A stretch of 64,000 nucleotides of DNA from Paenibacillus sp. Root52 (GTDB taxonomy: Bacteria; Bacillota; Bacilli; Paenibacillales; Paenibacillaceae), in the NCBI RefSeq assembly GCF_001426865.1, contig NZ_LMFO01000030.1, positions 259,117-323,116 of the forward strand, given 5' to 3'. This document shows positions 42,925 through 51,645 of the stretch, piece after piece (the stretch's first letter is position 1; every line of letters begins with the position of its first letter). Under the pieces are notes generated by a model that saw only the letters and a program-made list of their open reading frames with translations, was not told the origin of the DNA and ran no database searches. The position numbers were made by a program, and so were the translations under genes.

Positions 42925-44546
42925 ATTCAATAGAACAGGGATGGATTGCGGAATGGCACTCTACTAAACCACTAACGGACAAATGGATTGCGACAGGTGA
43001 AGTGCACTATTTCCATCATCATGCGTTCATTCTCATTGTTGATGGCAGAGCTACTTGGAATATCAACGGACAGAAGGTTCAAGTATCTTATGGACAACTG
43101 GTAGCATTACAAAAGAATTCAATGATTGAAATCGTAAATGGCGGCAGTCTGGATATGGCGGGATGGCTTGTGGAATTCAACACCTATTCGATTAAACAAC
43201 ATGAGGGGAGCATCGCTACATTCGATTGGGAAATTCCTAGGGGTAGCATTTACCAGTCTGTACAGCTAATGCTGGGTGACCTAGCAAGAATTATTCAGCA
43301 CATCAATACAGGCTTGTTAGCGAAGCATGCGCAACAGGTACGCAATCAGCTTCTCATAAACGAACTGTTGAACTTTTTATATGAGAACCAGCTAAGTGAA
43401 TATCATACCATCGAACAAGGGATCCTGCGTTCTATTACCTATATGATGAGTCATTATGATGAGAATATTACCCGAAAGCAACTAGCTGAGATTGCTGGAC
43501 TAAGCCCATGGCATTATTCCCGCAAGTTCAGCGAACGTTATGGTAAGCCACCACTAGATTATCTGACGCATTATCGGATGTATCGAGCACAGGAAGAGTT
43601 GATCTTAACGGCAGAAACATCACAGAATATCGCCAAAAAGGTAGGTTATGAGGATGCCCACTACTTCAGTCGTAGATTTAAACAATTCGCTGGGGTGTCT
43701 CCTCGAAGCTATGTCAGAACCTTGTCAGATCGAAAGATTTTATGTCTTACCCCACTCTGTGCCGAAGTACTCATCGGTATAGGAATTATACCGCAAGCCG
43801 TTGTTGTCACACCTCTGCTTGTTCCGCCAGAGCAGCATGATCTATTTATATCTCACGGCATACGTATATTACCGACGGCTCAATATGAATTGAACGTTGA
43901 GTTAATTCGTCAAGAGCAACCCGAAGTGATTATTGGCAATGTATGGCCAGATGAACTAAGGCAGAATCTGCGCACAATTGCACCACTAATTACGGGGCTG
44001 AAAATGGACGCAGAGATTCTATTACAGCAGCTATCAGCTATATTTCATAAACATGAGGAAGCGGCTGCTATTCATGTGCGTATGAAACATGAAGTGAGCT
44101 CAGCACGGCAGCAATTGCATGAGACGCTTCAAACGTCCACTAAGATTATGGTATTGCGAGTAGAACCTTTTGGATATCGATATTTAGGAGGGTATTCACA
44201 CGGGGTCTCCCGCTTGCTCTACCAGCAACTTGGCTTAGCTCTCCCGGACTCATTGCACGCTGGAGAAGCCTGGTTTAATCCTTGTTCGATCGAGCAATTA
44301 AAAAAGGCTGACCCCGACATTCTTTTTGTGGAGAAACGTGTCATGGAACATTTCAATGCAGAAGAGAACATGAATCATTTAATGAGTACTCCGGTGTGGA
44401 ACGGATTGAAGGCTGTGAGAAATAATCAGGTATTTCACGTGGATACCCGCTTATGGGTAGATGGATATGGACTCATAGGACATACTCAGGTATTGCATCA
44501 GATCGTAGAGAAGTTGACGAATATTGATCAAGATGGAGCACAATAA
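42921..44546 (+). CDS. AraC regulator fused to siderophore-binding-protein domain (Btr-like)
   Basis: This 541-residue cytoplasmic regulator has a cupin-like N-terminus (about 1-130), two AraC helix-turn-helix motifs (about 170-265: ITRKQLAEIAGLSPWHYSRKF, then SQNIAKKVGYEDAHYFSRRF) and a C-terminal periplasmic-binding-protein fold (about 272-535). The layout is that of Bacillus Btr, which activates uptake genes when it binds a ferric siderophore. The C-terminal part resembles the lipoprotein at 44645 (shared LRVE, YRFMG/YRYLG, DILFVE/DYIFLE, then VWNGLKAV/VWRSLDAV). Its start overlaps the upstream ORF. It likely activates the two genes that follow. Confidence 0.92.
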   Translation: MNSIEQGWIAEWHSTKPLTDKWIATGEVHYFHHHAFILIVDGRATWNINGQKVQVSYGQLVALQKNSMIEIVNGGSLDMAGWLVEFNTYSIKQHEGSIATFDWEIPRGSIYQSVQLMLGDLARIIQHINTGLLAKHAQQVRNQLLINELLNFLYENQLSEYHTIEQGILRSITYMMSHYDENITRKQLAEIAGLSPWHYSRKFSERYGKPPLDYLTHYRMYRAQEELILTAETSQNIAKKVGYEDAHYFSRRFKQFAGVSPRSYVRTLSDRKILCLTPLCAEVLIGIGIIPQAVVVTPLLVPPEQHDLFISHGIRILPTAQYELNVELIRQEQPEVIIGNVWPDELRQNLRTIAPLITGLKMDAEILLQQLSAIFHKHEEAAAIHVRMKHEVSSARQQLHETLQTSTKIMVLRVEPFGYRYLGGYSHGVSRLLYQQLGLALPDSLHAGEAWFNPCSIEQLKKADPDILFVEKRVMEHFNAEENMNHLMSTPVWNGLKAVRNNQVFHVDTRLWVDGYGLIGHTQVLHQIVEKLTNIDQDGAQ

Positions 44547-44603
44547 TCCAAACGGATACGCACGATTCACTATGGAAGAGCCGCTTCTTTTTTGATAACA
44601 TCT

Positions 44604-44622
44604 GATAATAATAATCATTATC
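44604..44622 (+). promoter_or_regulatory. Fur box before binding-protein gene
   Basis: GATAATAATAATCATTATC matches 18 of 19 positions of the Fur consensus. TTGATA (44592-44597) and CATTAT (44616-44621) may be the promoter, which the box overlaps. Iron repression is expected. Confidence 0.88.
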
Positions 44623-44644
44623 ATTATAAGGGGCGAATGCATCA

Positions 44645-45625
44645 ATGTTACCAAGATTGAAGAATTTGAAGTTTGGAGTATTGCTAGTGCTATTGTGTTT
44701 GGTGTTGGCAGCATGTTCCAATGAAAGCTTGGATGAAGTGACAGCAGCGGGAGGAGACGCGGAGAAAAGTACAACGAAAGTTGTCCAAGATCAGTTTGGA
44801 GAGGTAACCATTCCGGTTGAGCCTGAAAATATGCTTGTACTTGATTCCATCTATGCTGAATATTTGATTGAGATGGGTGTTACGCCACAGATGGTGGTGT
44901 TTGTACCAGAGATAGAACCAGACTATCGTGCACCTTATTTTACAGAACATGGTGTGAAGATGGTGCAATCTGAGCAATACCAATATAACTACGAACAACT
45001 GCTTGCTTTGGCTCCTGACTTGATTGTTACGATGGGCGAAGGTATGGAGCAAGGTGTGTATGATGAACTTTCAAAAATTGCCCCAACAGTGGCTGTAGGC
45101 ACCAACAATGAAATGAAACGAGCGTTGCCGAAGCTGGCTACCATGTTCGACAAGACTGAGGAATCCAAAAGATTGCTAGCTGAATTTGATGAAAAAGCAA
45201 AGCTTGCTAAAGAAAAAATAGCTCAAAGTATTGGTGACAAGACGGTATTAGTGCTTCGGGTAGAGCACAATCGTTATCGTTTCATGGGACCCAAAGGGGG
45301 CAGCAGTAGTGTGTTTTTCTATGAGACACTAGGATTGAAGAGCCCCGAGGTTATCAAAGATTCCACTGACTGGTTTAGTCAATTCTCATTGGAATTTTTA
45401 AGTGAAATGAATCCGGATTATATCTTTTTAGAGGATAGGACACTGAAAGGCTATGACACGAAGCAGTCGATGGAAGATTTGAAAGAAAGTAGTGTGTGGA
45501 GGAGTCTAGATGCAGTAAAAAATGATCGTGTGTATCCGTTAAAAACAAGTGATTTTGTCACAGGTGTAGGGCCAGTTGGTTCTGCTAAGCTGCTAGATTA
45601 CGTCGTTGAAAAGTTGGTGCCTTAA
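44645..45625 (+). CDS. Iron-siderophore ABC transporter binding lipoprotein
   Basis: This 326-residue surface lipoprotein has a lipobox LVLAAC (about residues 19-24) and a type III (TroA/FhuD-like) binding fold: VQDQFGEVTIPVEPENMLVL, YEQLLALAPDLIVT, KDSTDWFSQFSLEFLSEMNP. It captures a ferric siderophore for an ABC permease. GGGGCG precedes the ATG. A strong Fur box lies 22 bases upstream. It ends one base before the reductase gene, and the upstream AraC regulator carries a related domain. The nearest permease in this island (52647) has its own binding protein, so this one may use it or one elsewhere. Confidence 0.93.
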   Translation: MLPRLKNLKFGVLLVLLCLVLAACSNESLDEVTAAGGDAEKSTTKVVQDQFGEVTIPVEPENMLVLDSIYAEYLIEMGVTPQMVVFVPEIEPDYRAPYFTEHGVKMVQSEQYQYNYEQLLALAPDLIVTMGEGMEQGVYDELSKIAPTVAVGTNNEMKRALPKLATMFDKTEESKRLLAEFDEKAKLAKEKIAQSIGDKTVLVLRVEHNRYRFMGPKGGSSSVFFYETLGLKSPEVIKDSTDWFSQFSLEFLSEMNPDYIFLEDRTLKGYDTKQSMEDLKESSVWRSLDAVKNDRVYPLKTSDFVTGVGPVGSAKLLDYVVEKLVP

Positions 45626-45626
45626 G

Positions 45627-46658
45627 ATGAAAAAACAACAATCAATGGATATTTATGATATGACTATTGTCGGTGGTGGGCCAGCGGGAATGTATGCCGC
45701 ATTTTATAGTGGAATGCGAGCAATGCGCACCAAAATTATAGAAGCTAAAGCGGAACTAGGCGGATTTATGCGTACGTACCCAGAGAAGATGATCTGGGAT
45801 GTTGGTGGGGTAGAGCCTGTTCGGTGCGAGCAATTGATTAATTCTTTGGAGAAACAGGCGAGGACGTTTGATCCAACGATTGTGTTTGGACAGGAAATAG
45901 CAGGCATGGAAAAGCGTGAGGATGGTGTGTTTGTACTTACTAGCAAAACGGGAGAGCAACACTATACACGTACAATTCTGCTATGTGCTGGTAGAGGTAT
46001 GACCCAGATCCAGAAGCTTGATATCGAGGGTGCCAACCGTTACGAACTGACGAATCTTCATTATACGATAACGGATCTATCTAAATTCGCTGGAAAGCGA
46101 GTTTTGATCTCTGGTGGTGGCGATTCCGCAATTGATTGGGCGAACGAAATGGCTGGTTTGGCAAAAGAAATTACAGTTGTACACCGGCGTCATGAATTCA
46201 CAGGACATGAGTTGCCTGTAGCCCAGATGAAAACTTTTGCCCATGTCTTGACGCCGTACCGCATCTCTCGATTATATGGTGCAGGAGACAAAATTGATCG
46301 AGTGGAACTTGCACATATGGAGAGTGGCGAGTTGCGACAAGTTGAAGTGGATGAAGTTGTCGTGAGCCACGGTTACGATCGTGATTTTGGCAATCTAGTT
46401 CAGTGGGGACTCGAGCGAGAAGATTATGGTATATCAGTTGATCCAAGAATGGGTACAAGTATACCGGGAGTTTTTGGAGCAGGGGATTTTATCACCTATA
46501 GAAGTAAAGTTCGCTTGATCGCTGGAGCATTTAATGATGCTGTGCTTGCTGTGAACAGTGCCAAGATGTATTTGGAACCGACTGCTTCGGACATGGCAGG
46601 TGTATCCTCACATAATGATCGGTTTTATGAGAAAAATAAAGCTCTCTCCAACAGGTAG
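45627..46658 (+). CDS. NAD(P)H-flavin oxidoreductase, ferredoxin reductase type (YumC-like)
   Basis: This 343-residue cytoplasmic flavoprotein has two Rossmann dinucleotide motifs (GGGPAGMYAAFYSG for FAD near residue 15; ISGGGDSAIDWANEM for NAD(P)H near 165) and the C-terminal VFGAGDF. It lacks the CxxC disulfide of thioredoxin reductase, so it looks like a type-2 ferredoxin/flavodoxin-NADP reductase. ATG 45627 starts one base after the preceding stop, a tight coupling with the siderophore-binding protein. This suggests that it reduces iron released from, or still bound to, the siderophore in the cytoplasm. That role is inference. Confidence 0.88.
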   Translation: MKKQQSMDIYDMTIVGGGPAGMYAAFYSGMRAMRTKIIEAKAELGGFMRTYPEKMIWDVGGVEPVRCEQLINSLEKQARTFDPTIVFGQEIAGMEKREDGVFVLTSKTGEQHYTRTILLCAGRGMTQIQKLDIEGANRYELTNLHYTITDLSKFAGKRVLISGGGDSAIDWANEMAGLAKEITVVHRRHEFTGHELPVAQMKTFAHVLTPYRISRLYGAGDKIDRVELAHMESGELRQVEVDEVVVSHGYDRDFGNLVQWGLEREDYGISVDPRMGTSIPGVFGAGDFITYRSKVRLIAGAFNDAVLAVNSAKMYLEPTASDMAGVSSHNDRFYEKNKALSNR

Positions 46659-46716
46659 ACGGGCTGATATTATGGAGTAATCACATCTATGGAGACCTAT
46701 GCAGACCAACCATTAT

Positions 46717-46760
46717 CCTTACCAACGTCGAGATGTTCTTGACGGCTGGTAAGGTTTTTT
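46717..46760 (+). terminator. Terminator after reductase gene
   Basis: CCTTACCA pairs with TGGTAAGG, with further partial pairing inside (GTC/GAC), followed by TTTTTTG. Confidence 0.85.
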
Positions 46761-46831
46761 GTTATTCGTATTTGGCTGATCTTATTACCGCATCGTTAGG
46801 TTAGATTTTATTGAAGACTTGGCATGTACTA

Positions 46832-46876
46832 TTGATTCAAATCAAGGCAGAGCATGACCTCTTCTGTCAGTATAGA
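46832..46876 (+). promoter_or_regulatory. FNR-type box and promoter of V4R gene
   Basis: TTGAT-TCAA-ATCAA (46832-46845) is a perfect CRP/FNR-family half-site pair. TATAGA (46871-46876) is a likely -10. The box centre lies about 44 bases before the expected start of transcription, the class II activator position. This suggests anaerobic or redox induction. Confidence 0.65.
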
Positions 46877-46906
46877 GCTACAGATCATTACTGGGAGGTC
46901 ATAACG

Positions 46907-47356
46907 ATGTTGGATTATACATTTGACGATATGAAACTAATAAATCGCGAAAAGCTAGGCAATATGGTACCACTGGAGCTGTTTCGTACCATCCGTTTAA
47001 TTGGACTGAACCAAGGGCTGCCGATGGGAGGCAGAAGCACAACATTAACGATTGGGCGTAAAATTGGAGAGAATTTACCTGTACATACGGTTGAAGAGTT
47101 GCTGCAACTGTTTGAGGAGTTAAGGATTGGCATTCCCCGGATTTTGTACCAAGAGGAACACAAGATGATTGTTGCAGTGGATGACTGTTTCTGCAAAGGG
47201 CTGCCAACTCTGGAAGAAGAAAAGCTGGTCTGTGATCTTGAGGGAGCAATTCTTGAGGGTGCACTAACGAAGATGATGAAGCGTAGGGTTACCGTGAAGG
47301 AAACGAAATGTAATGTGAGTGGACACGAGCACTGTGAATATGAGATCAGAATGTAG
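46907..47356 (+). CDS. V4R domain protein
   Basis: This soluble protein of 149 residues matches the V4R (4-vinyl reductase) domain. Its C-terminus, CNVSGHEHCEYEI, has the C-x3-G-x3-C motif typical of the family, and CFCKGLP lies earlier. V4R domains bind small hydrocarbons or act as sensors; some relatives carry a metal. ATG 46907 follows GGGAGGTC by 8 bases; the reading frame is open 32 codons further, but that part overlaps the predicted promoter. An FNR-type box precedes it, so it is probably expressed when oxygen is low. Confidence 0.8.
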   Translation: MLDYTFDDMKLINREKLGNMVPLELFRTIRLIGLNQGLPMGGRSTTLTIGRKIGENLPVHTVEELLQLFEELRIGIPRILYQEEHKMIVAVDDCFCKGLPTLEEEKLVCDLEGAILEGALTKMMKRRVTVKETKCNVSGHEHCEYEIRM

Positions 47357-47480
47357 TAGATACCGGTAACCTGCAGATGCAAGAACGCAAAGGCGGACGA
47401 TCAAACCTCCGGCTCATGCTTTTCTAATTCTGTCTTTTCATAGAACTACTTTGAGTGAGGAAATTCATTGGAGAACATGC

Positions 47481-47517
47481 AAAAAGCACGTATCCGAACA
47501 CTCTCGTACGTGCTATT
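47481..47517. terminator. Bidirectional hairpin between convergent genes
   Basis: AGCACGTA pairs with TACGTGCT around a loop; AAAAA precedes and ATTTG follows, so either strand may use it. It lies between the V4R gene and the binding protein on the minus strand. Confidence 0.65.
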
Positions 47518-47544
47518 TGCATAGTGTTTTGTGAATAATTCTAA

Positions 47545-48519
47545 TTAATTCAGCTCCGTCTGTCCTTTGGCTAGTCGATCCGCAATCTCTTCGGCTTGCA
47601 GAATGGATGTATAGGGATCAGCCGTAAAATATTTATGGATATCCAGCTTGAAGATATGATTATTTTTCACAGCTGGCAGACTGGCCCAGACATCAGGCAA
47701 CAACGAATGATCCTTCGTGCCTTCTGTGACCATCATCAGTAGATAATCACCCACGTACTCACCGAAAACTTCTGCACTGGCTTCCATGGTTTCTTGCCCT
47801 TGGTCCAGAAGCTCCGTCTTCACCTTGGGTGCCGGAGTCAGTCCAAGCAATTCATAGGCTGCTCTACCACCACGATTGGCACTATTTCCGATAATTGCTG
47901 GGTTCTTCAAAAAGTTAAAATCGGCAACGGTGAAGGTGGCACCTTCCGGAATTACTCCTTTGATTTTGGCTTGAGCATCTGCGACCCGTTGTTTAAATGT
48001 TGTATTCCATTCTTTGGCCTCGACCTCTCGATTGAGAATTTCGCCCATAGCGGTTACTTCAGCTTCCATTGAATCATATTGATCTGGTACGTATACGACC
48101 GTTGGAGCGATTTTGGAATAGGTCTGAAATTTCTCTTGATCCCACGTGATAATCAGATCTGGTTCCAATTCTACCATTCTCTCAAGTGAAATCTCACTGT
48201 GGTTGCCCAAATCTGCACTATCCACAAGCTTGTCACGTAAGAACGCACCATAATCTAAGAGACTTCCTGGTACGCCAACAGGAGTTACGCCAACAGCCAG
48301 AACATGCCCTATATTCCAATCAACAACAACCCGCTCCGGGTGGAGGGGTACCGTGACGTCTCCCATCATTGTGGAAAGTATTCTAGTTTGCGCTGCGGCA
48401 GGTTCTGTTTCGAGACCTACTTGTTCTGCTGATTCTTGTTGTGAGCAACCACTGATCCATACTGCCATTACCAGTAAAATCGGTAAAGTTAGTCGATACC
48501 AAACTTTCGTGAACAACAT
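47545..48519 (-). CDS. Iron-siderophore binding lipoprotein, paired with divergent regulator
   Basis: This 324-residue lipoprotein has a lipobox VWISGC (about 20-25) and the FhuD/TroA-like fold: MGDVTVPLHPERVVVDWNIG, LERMVELEPDLIITW, YSKIAPTVVYV. It binds a ferric siderophore at the cell surface. Its sequence closely parallels the C-terminal half of the divergent AraC protein at 48720, so the two are paralogs. A Fur-like box lies just upstream (48540-48557). No permease gene is adjacent on this strand. AGAGGGTTCG precedes the ATG. Confidence 0.92.
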   Translation of the reverse strand: MLFTKVWYRLTLPILLVMAVWISGCSQQESAEQVGLETEPAAAQTRILSTMMGDVTVPLHPERVVVDWNIGHVLAVGVTPVGVPGSLLDYGAFLRDKLVDSADLGNHSEISLERMVELEPDLIITWDQEKFQTYSKIAPTVVYVPDQYDSMEAEVTAMGEILNREVEAKEWNTTFKQRVADAQAKIKGVIPEGATFTVADFNFLKNPAIIGNSANRGGRAAYELLGLTPAPKVKTELLDQGQETMEASAEVFGEYVGDYLLMMVTEGTKDHSLLPDVWASLPAVKNNHIFKLDIHKYFTADPYTSILQAEEIADRLAKGQTELN

Positions 48520-48539
48520 GACGAACCCTCTTTCTAATT

Positions 48540-48557
48540 GATAATGATTTTCATTTG
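48540..48557 (-). promoter_or_regulatory. Fur-like box of divergent binding-protein gene
   Basis: GATAATGATTTTCATT matches the first part of the Fur consensus well (about 14 of 19 positions). It lies 21 bases upstream of the binding-protein start on the minus strand. Confidence 0.7.
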
Positions 48558-48645
48558 TATAACTCTAGAGGGAAATTATCGATTGTACAATAACCGATTC
48601 AGAACGTATGCATGACCATTTCAGAACATAATCAACAGCTTGAAC

Positions 48646-48660
48646 TGAGAATGATTATCA
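48646..48660 (+). promoter_or_regulatory. Fur box before second AraC/binding-protein regulator
   Basis: TGAGAATGATTATCA matches the 7-1-7 Fur pattern at 14 of 15 positions. It lies 60 bases upstream of the regulator start, so the regulator is itself probably iron repressed. Confidence 0.8.
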
Positions 48661-48719
48661 TATATGATGAGGCGGAGCTTTGGATTTTGTAATGAGGAAT
48701 TATAGAAAGGTCTATAACT

Positions 48720-50582
48720 ATGAATGTAGAAGAATACGGTGCATTATGGGAACATACCACGATCCGAATACTAGATATTCGATTCATACACGTTAACATC
48801 AGTGAAGATCCTAATACGTGGACGATTCCTTCGAATTCGTTTTTATTAATTAATGGAAAAGGGAAAATTCGGCTGGGTCAGGCGATGCATCAAGTTAAAG
48901 GGACATACATTTTACATGCCTCCAAAGGAATGTGTCTGGATTTTCTGGCTAAGAATAGAATGGAAATACATATGTTGTCATATTCGTCACCAGAGTCAGA
49001 GAAGCCAAATTCTAAAAGATCCCAAACCTTTACCCATACGGATTCCCTGCAAGTAAGTTTTGGTTTTGAACCAGCGTATCCATTGCCGCTATTTGAAATT
49101 ATGCAGTTGATATACAAACAGTGGAATGAACTACAATCAGCAGACCGGATTCGAACTAAGGCGTTGTTTTACCAGTGGCTCGCTGAGATGCTGAAACAAA
49201 TGCAAGAGTACAGGAAGAGCCGTACGAAGCTGGATCGGGTAGAGCAGGCTGTGCATTATCTGACCTGTCACTATGGGGAAGCACTCGATATGAAACAGGT
49301 AGCTGGAATGCTGGATTGCAGTCCAAGGTATCTGAACAAATTGTTTCAGCTTCAATTGAACACGAGTCCTATTCGTGTGCTGTCACAGATCCGGATGGAA
49401 CAGGCGATGAAATTACTGGTGGGCACGAAAGCAACCTTACAGGAGATAGCGGAGAGAGTAGGCTATGAAAATGGCTATACACTAAGTCGTTATTTCAAGA
49501 AGCATTATGGGGTTTCTCCGGCGTTTTACAGAAAGCGTCGAGAGAGCAATATTACAGATGTAGTCCCGAAAACATTCGAGCCACATGCTGCTCTGAAAAG
49601 TCATTATGTAGGATGGGTTGGGGGAACGCTACCCAAAGTTGAAGCTGACCAGATTCACTCAGAACAGGAGATTACCAATCTGAAAGGAGTGCCAATGAGT
49701 AAGTCTTCGGCACCCGTGGTGCCAAGAGCCAAAACTCGGATGCTCGCAACAAGCATGGGCGAGATTACAATACCCAACAAACCTGGCCGAGTTGTGGTGG
49801 ACTGGAGTTTAGGAGAAGTGCTGGCATTGGGAGTGACACCTCTTGGAGCGCCGCATTCACTTATTGAGAGCAACCAAATGCTGGAGCCTTATATTTATGA
49901 TCAAGTAGGGGATATCGGTAATCATAATTTCATCTCGTTCGAAAAGGTGCTTGAACTGGAGCCGGATCTGATTATTACTTGGAATTCCGCTGCCTACGCT
50001 TCCTATGCCAGGATTGCGCCTACGGTGGTCTATGGAGGAAGTAGTTACGGCTCTGTTGCGGAGGAGATTCGTGAGATGGGACGTATTTTGAATCGCCGGA
50101 CAGAAGCCGAAACATGGATTAAGGAATACAGCCAGAGGGTACATATTTTGCAACGTACCATCATTGGCAAGGTCTCAACAGACAAGACATTTACCATCAT
50201 TGATCCTAACTGGGGAGAACATGTGACACTTGTGGGAAATAAGGGAACTCGTGGAGGTAAGGCAGCCTATGGGTTACTAAACTTGAAGCCAGCAGGCAAG
50301 GTTCGTCAGGAGCTGCTGGAGCCAGGCCTGGAATCCCTGGATATTGCGCAGAGTTCGGTAGGACGGTACGTAGAAGACTACCTATTAGTATTGGATAATG
50401 GTTCAAGACAGGTGCCTGATCAGTCTTCAGACAAACCATGGCAGAAATCCATTGAGACAGCTCACTGCCGGGTCATTAACCTCGACTGGAATAGATATTT
50501 TTTGTCTGACCCGTTGTCTGCGGTGCTGCAAGCAGAGGAAATGGCAGAGCGAATTATGACACGCCATGTATCGCTCACGTAA
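48720..50582 (+). CDS. AraC regulator fused to siderophore-binding-protein domain
   Basis: This 620-residue regulator has an N-terminal cupin-like sensory part, two AraC helix-turn-helix motifs (about 170-275: MKQVAGMLDCSPRYLNKLF, then LQEIAERVGYENGYTLSRYF) and a binding-protein domain (about 340-615). That domain is strongly similar to the divergent lipoprotein at 47545 (GEITIPNKPGRVVVDWSLG; LELEPDLIITW; YARIAPTVVY). It has no signal sequence and no lipobox, so the domain is cytoplasmic and should sense imported ferric siderophore. It overlaps no other gene. It likely activates the divergent gene, which has its own Fur box. Confidence 0.92.
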   Translation: MNVEEYGALWEHTTIRILDIRFIHVNISEDPNTWTIPSNSFLLINGKGKIRLGQAMHQVKGTYILHASKGMCLDFLAKNRMEIHMLSYSSPESEKPNSKRSQTFTHTDSLQVSFGFEPAYPLPLFEIMQLIYKQWNELQSADRIRTKALFYQWLAEMLKQMQEYRKSRTKLDRVEQAVHYLTCHYGEALDMKQVAGMLDCSPRYLNKLFQLQLNTSPIRVLSQIRMEQAMKLLVGTKATLQEIAERVGYENGYTLSRYFKKHYGVSPAFYRKRRESNITDVVPKTFEPHAALKSHYVGWVGGTLPKVEADQIHSEQEITNLKGVPMSKSSAPVVPRAKTRMLATSMGEITIPNKPGRVVVDWSLGEVLALGVTPLGAPHSLIESNQMLEPYIYDQVGDIGNHNFISFEKVLELEPDLIITWNSAAYASYARIAPTVVYGGSSYGSVAEEIREMGRILNRRTEAETWIKEYSQRVHILQRTIIGKVSTDKTFTIIDPNWGEHVTLVGNKGTRGGKAAYGLLNLKPAGKVRQELLEPGLESLDIAQSSVGRYVEDYLLVLDNGSRQVPDQSSDKPWQKSIETAHCRVINLDWNRYFLSDPLSAVLQAEEMAERIMTRHVSLT

Positions 50583-50922
50583 TGAACAGTTATACGTATC
50601 TATCCAATTTACTATATGTTCGTGTTCAAAAAGGAAGGTTTTCAGTACCGAGAAGATGGGATGAAGCTAGAAATGGAGTAGCGGAGCGTAGGCAGGACTA
50701 CGTGAGCAACGGACATTTCGGCTGAATTCCATATTCGATGCTGAGATGCCGGAGGCATTCTTCGTAATCAAAAGCGGACTTTATGAACAACCTCTATATG
50801 TGTTTTATCAGGCGATGAATTATACATATATGTGAATATCTGGTGAAATCCTTGCTGTATAAGTTCGTGGTAATCCATTCTCTATTATACTTAATGAAAA
50901 TGGACGAGGAGATGGACTCCAA
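50583..50922. other. 340-base region, possible intergenic repeat element
   Basis: No ORF of note. The part at about 50629-50810 has a structured look, with short palindromes and GC patches (AGCGGAGCG, TTCGGCTGAATTCC, GATGCTGAGATGCC). It resembles intergenic elements I associate with Paenibacillus genomes, but I cannot verify this and see no second copy here. The right end should hold the CueP promoter. Confidence 0.35.
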
Positions 50923-51465
50923 ATGAAAAAAACAATGTGGATCATGACGAGTATAGTGGTTGTGATGGTGTTAGGAACCTATCTAGTTGCAATCAATACT
51001 GGTCGGGAAGAGGCAGGGACAGAGAATGAGACCAATGTTAGAACATTGGTTGAAGATATCAGTGCGGGTAAAAAGTCGCCTGTATCTGCCTCTATTGATG
51101 CTAAACAGTTAATAGTCACAGATCAAGATAAACACACGACAACGTATGATTTGCCTCAGGACGAGTTTTTTCTGTCCATTGCGCCTTATGTAACGCAGAC
51201 CCATCCCTGTGCAATTCATAGCTTGACCGGTTGTCAGGGAGAAATGATTAACGAGGAGTTCAGTGTAACGATTCATGATTCTGAGGGGAACACCTTCATG
51301 AAAGAATCTGCAATGAAGTCAGGAGCAAACGGATTTATGGATATGTGGTTGCCTAGAGATCGAACCTATCTCATTCGTGTCGTTCATCATGGAAAAGTGG
51401 CTGAGACTCAACTGTCTACATATGATAACGATAATACATGCATCACAACGATGCAGCTAAGCTAA
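50923..51465 (+). CDS. cueP: CueP family metal-binding protein
   Basis: This 180-residue secreted or membrane-anchored protein has an N-terminal hydrophobic segment (about 5-24: MWIMTSIVVVMVLGTYLVAI). The CueP signature HPCAIHSLTGCQGEM contains the Cys and His residues likely to bind copper. CueP in Salmonella supplies copper in the periplasm; in Gram-positives the role is not settled. GAGGAGATGG precedes the ATG. It lies between two iron-uptake units, with no Fur box seen in front of it. Confidence 0.85.
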   Translation: MKKTMWIMTSIVVVMVLGTYLVAINTGREEAGTENETNVRTLVEDISAGKKSPVSASIDAKQLIVTDQDKHTTTYDLPQDEFFLSIAPYVTQTHPCAIHSLTGCQGEMINEEFSVTIHDSEGNTFMKESAMKSGANGFMDMWLPRDRTYLIRVVHHGKVAETQLSTYDNDNTCITTMQLS

Positions 51466-51555
51466 AACACGCGTGATATATCTAAGAGAAGGGATTACTT
51501 AAGAGTAGTTCCTTTTTCTTTTTGTGCAGATCATCTCAAACGCATGGCAATCCCA

Positions 51556-51611
51556 TTGACAAAATAGTACAGGTAGGGGATAATCCAATAGTGATAATGA
51601 TAATTGTTATC
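51556..51611 (+). promoter_or_regulatory. Sigma-A promoter and Fur box of transporter operon
   Basis: TTGACA (51556-51561), a 17-base spacer and GATAAT (51579-51584) form a near-consensus promoter. GATAATGATAATTGTTATC (51593-51611) matches 17 of 19 Fur positions and covers the transcription start. Confidence 0.9.
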
Positions 51612-51645
51612 ATATAAATATATATCAATAGGGGAGAACAGAAAT

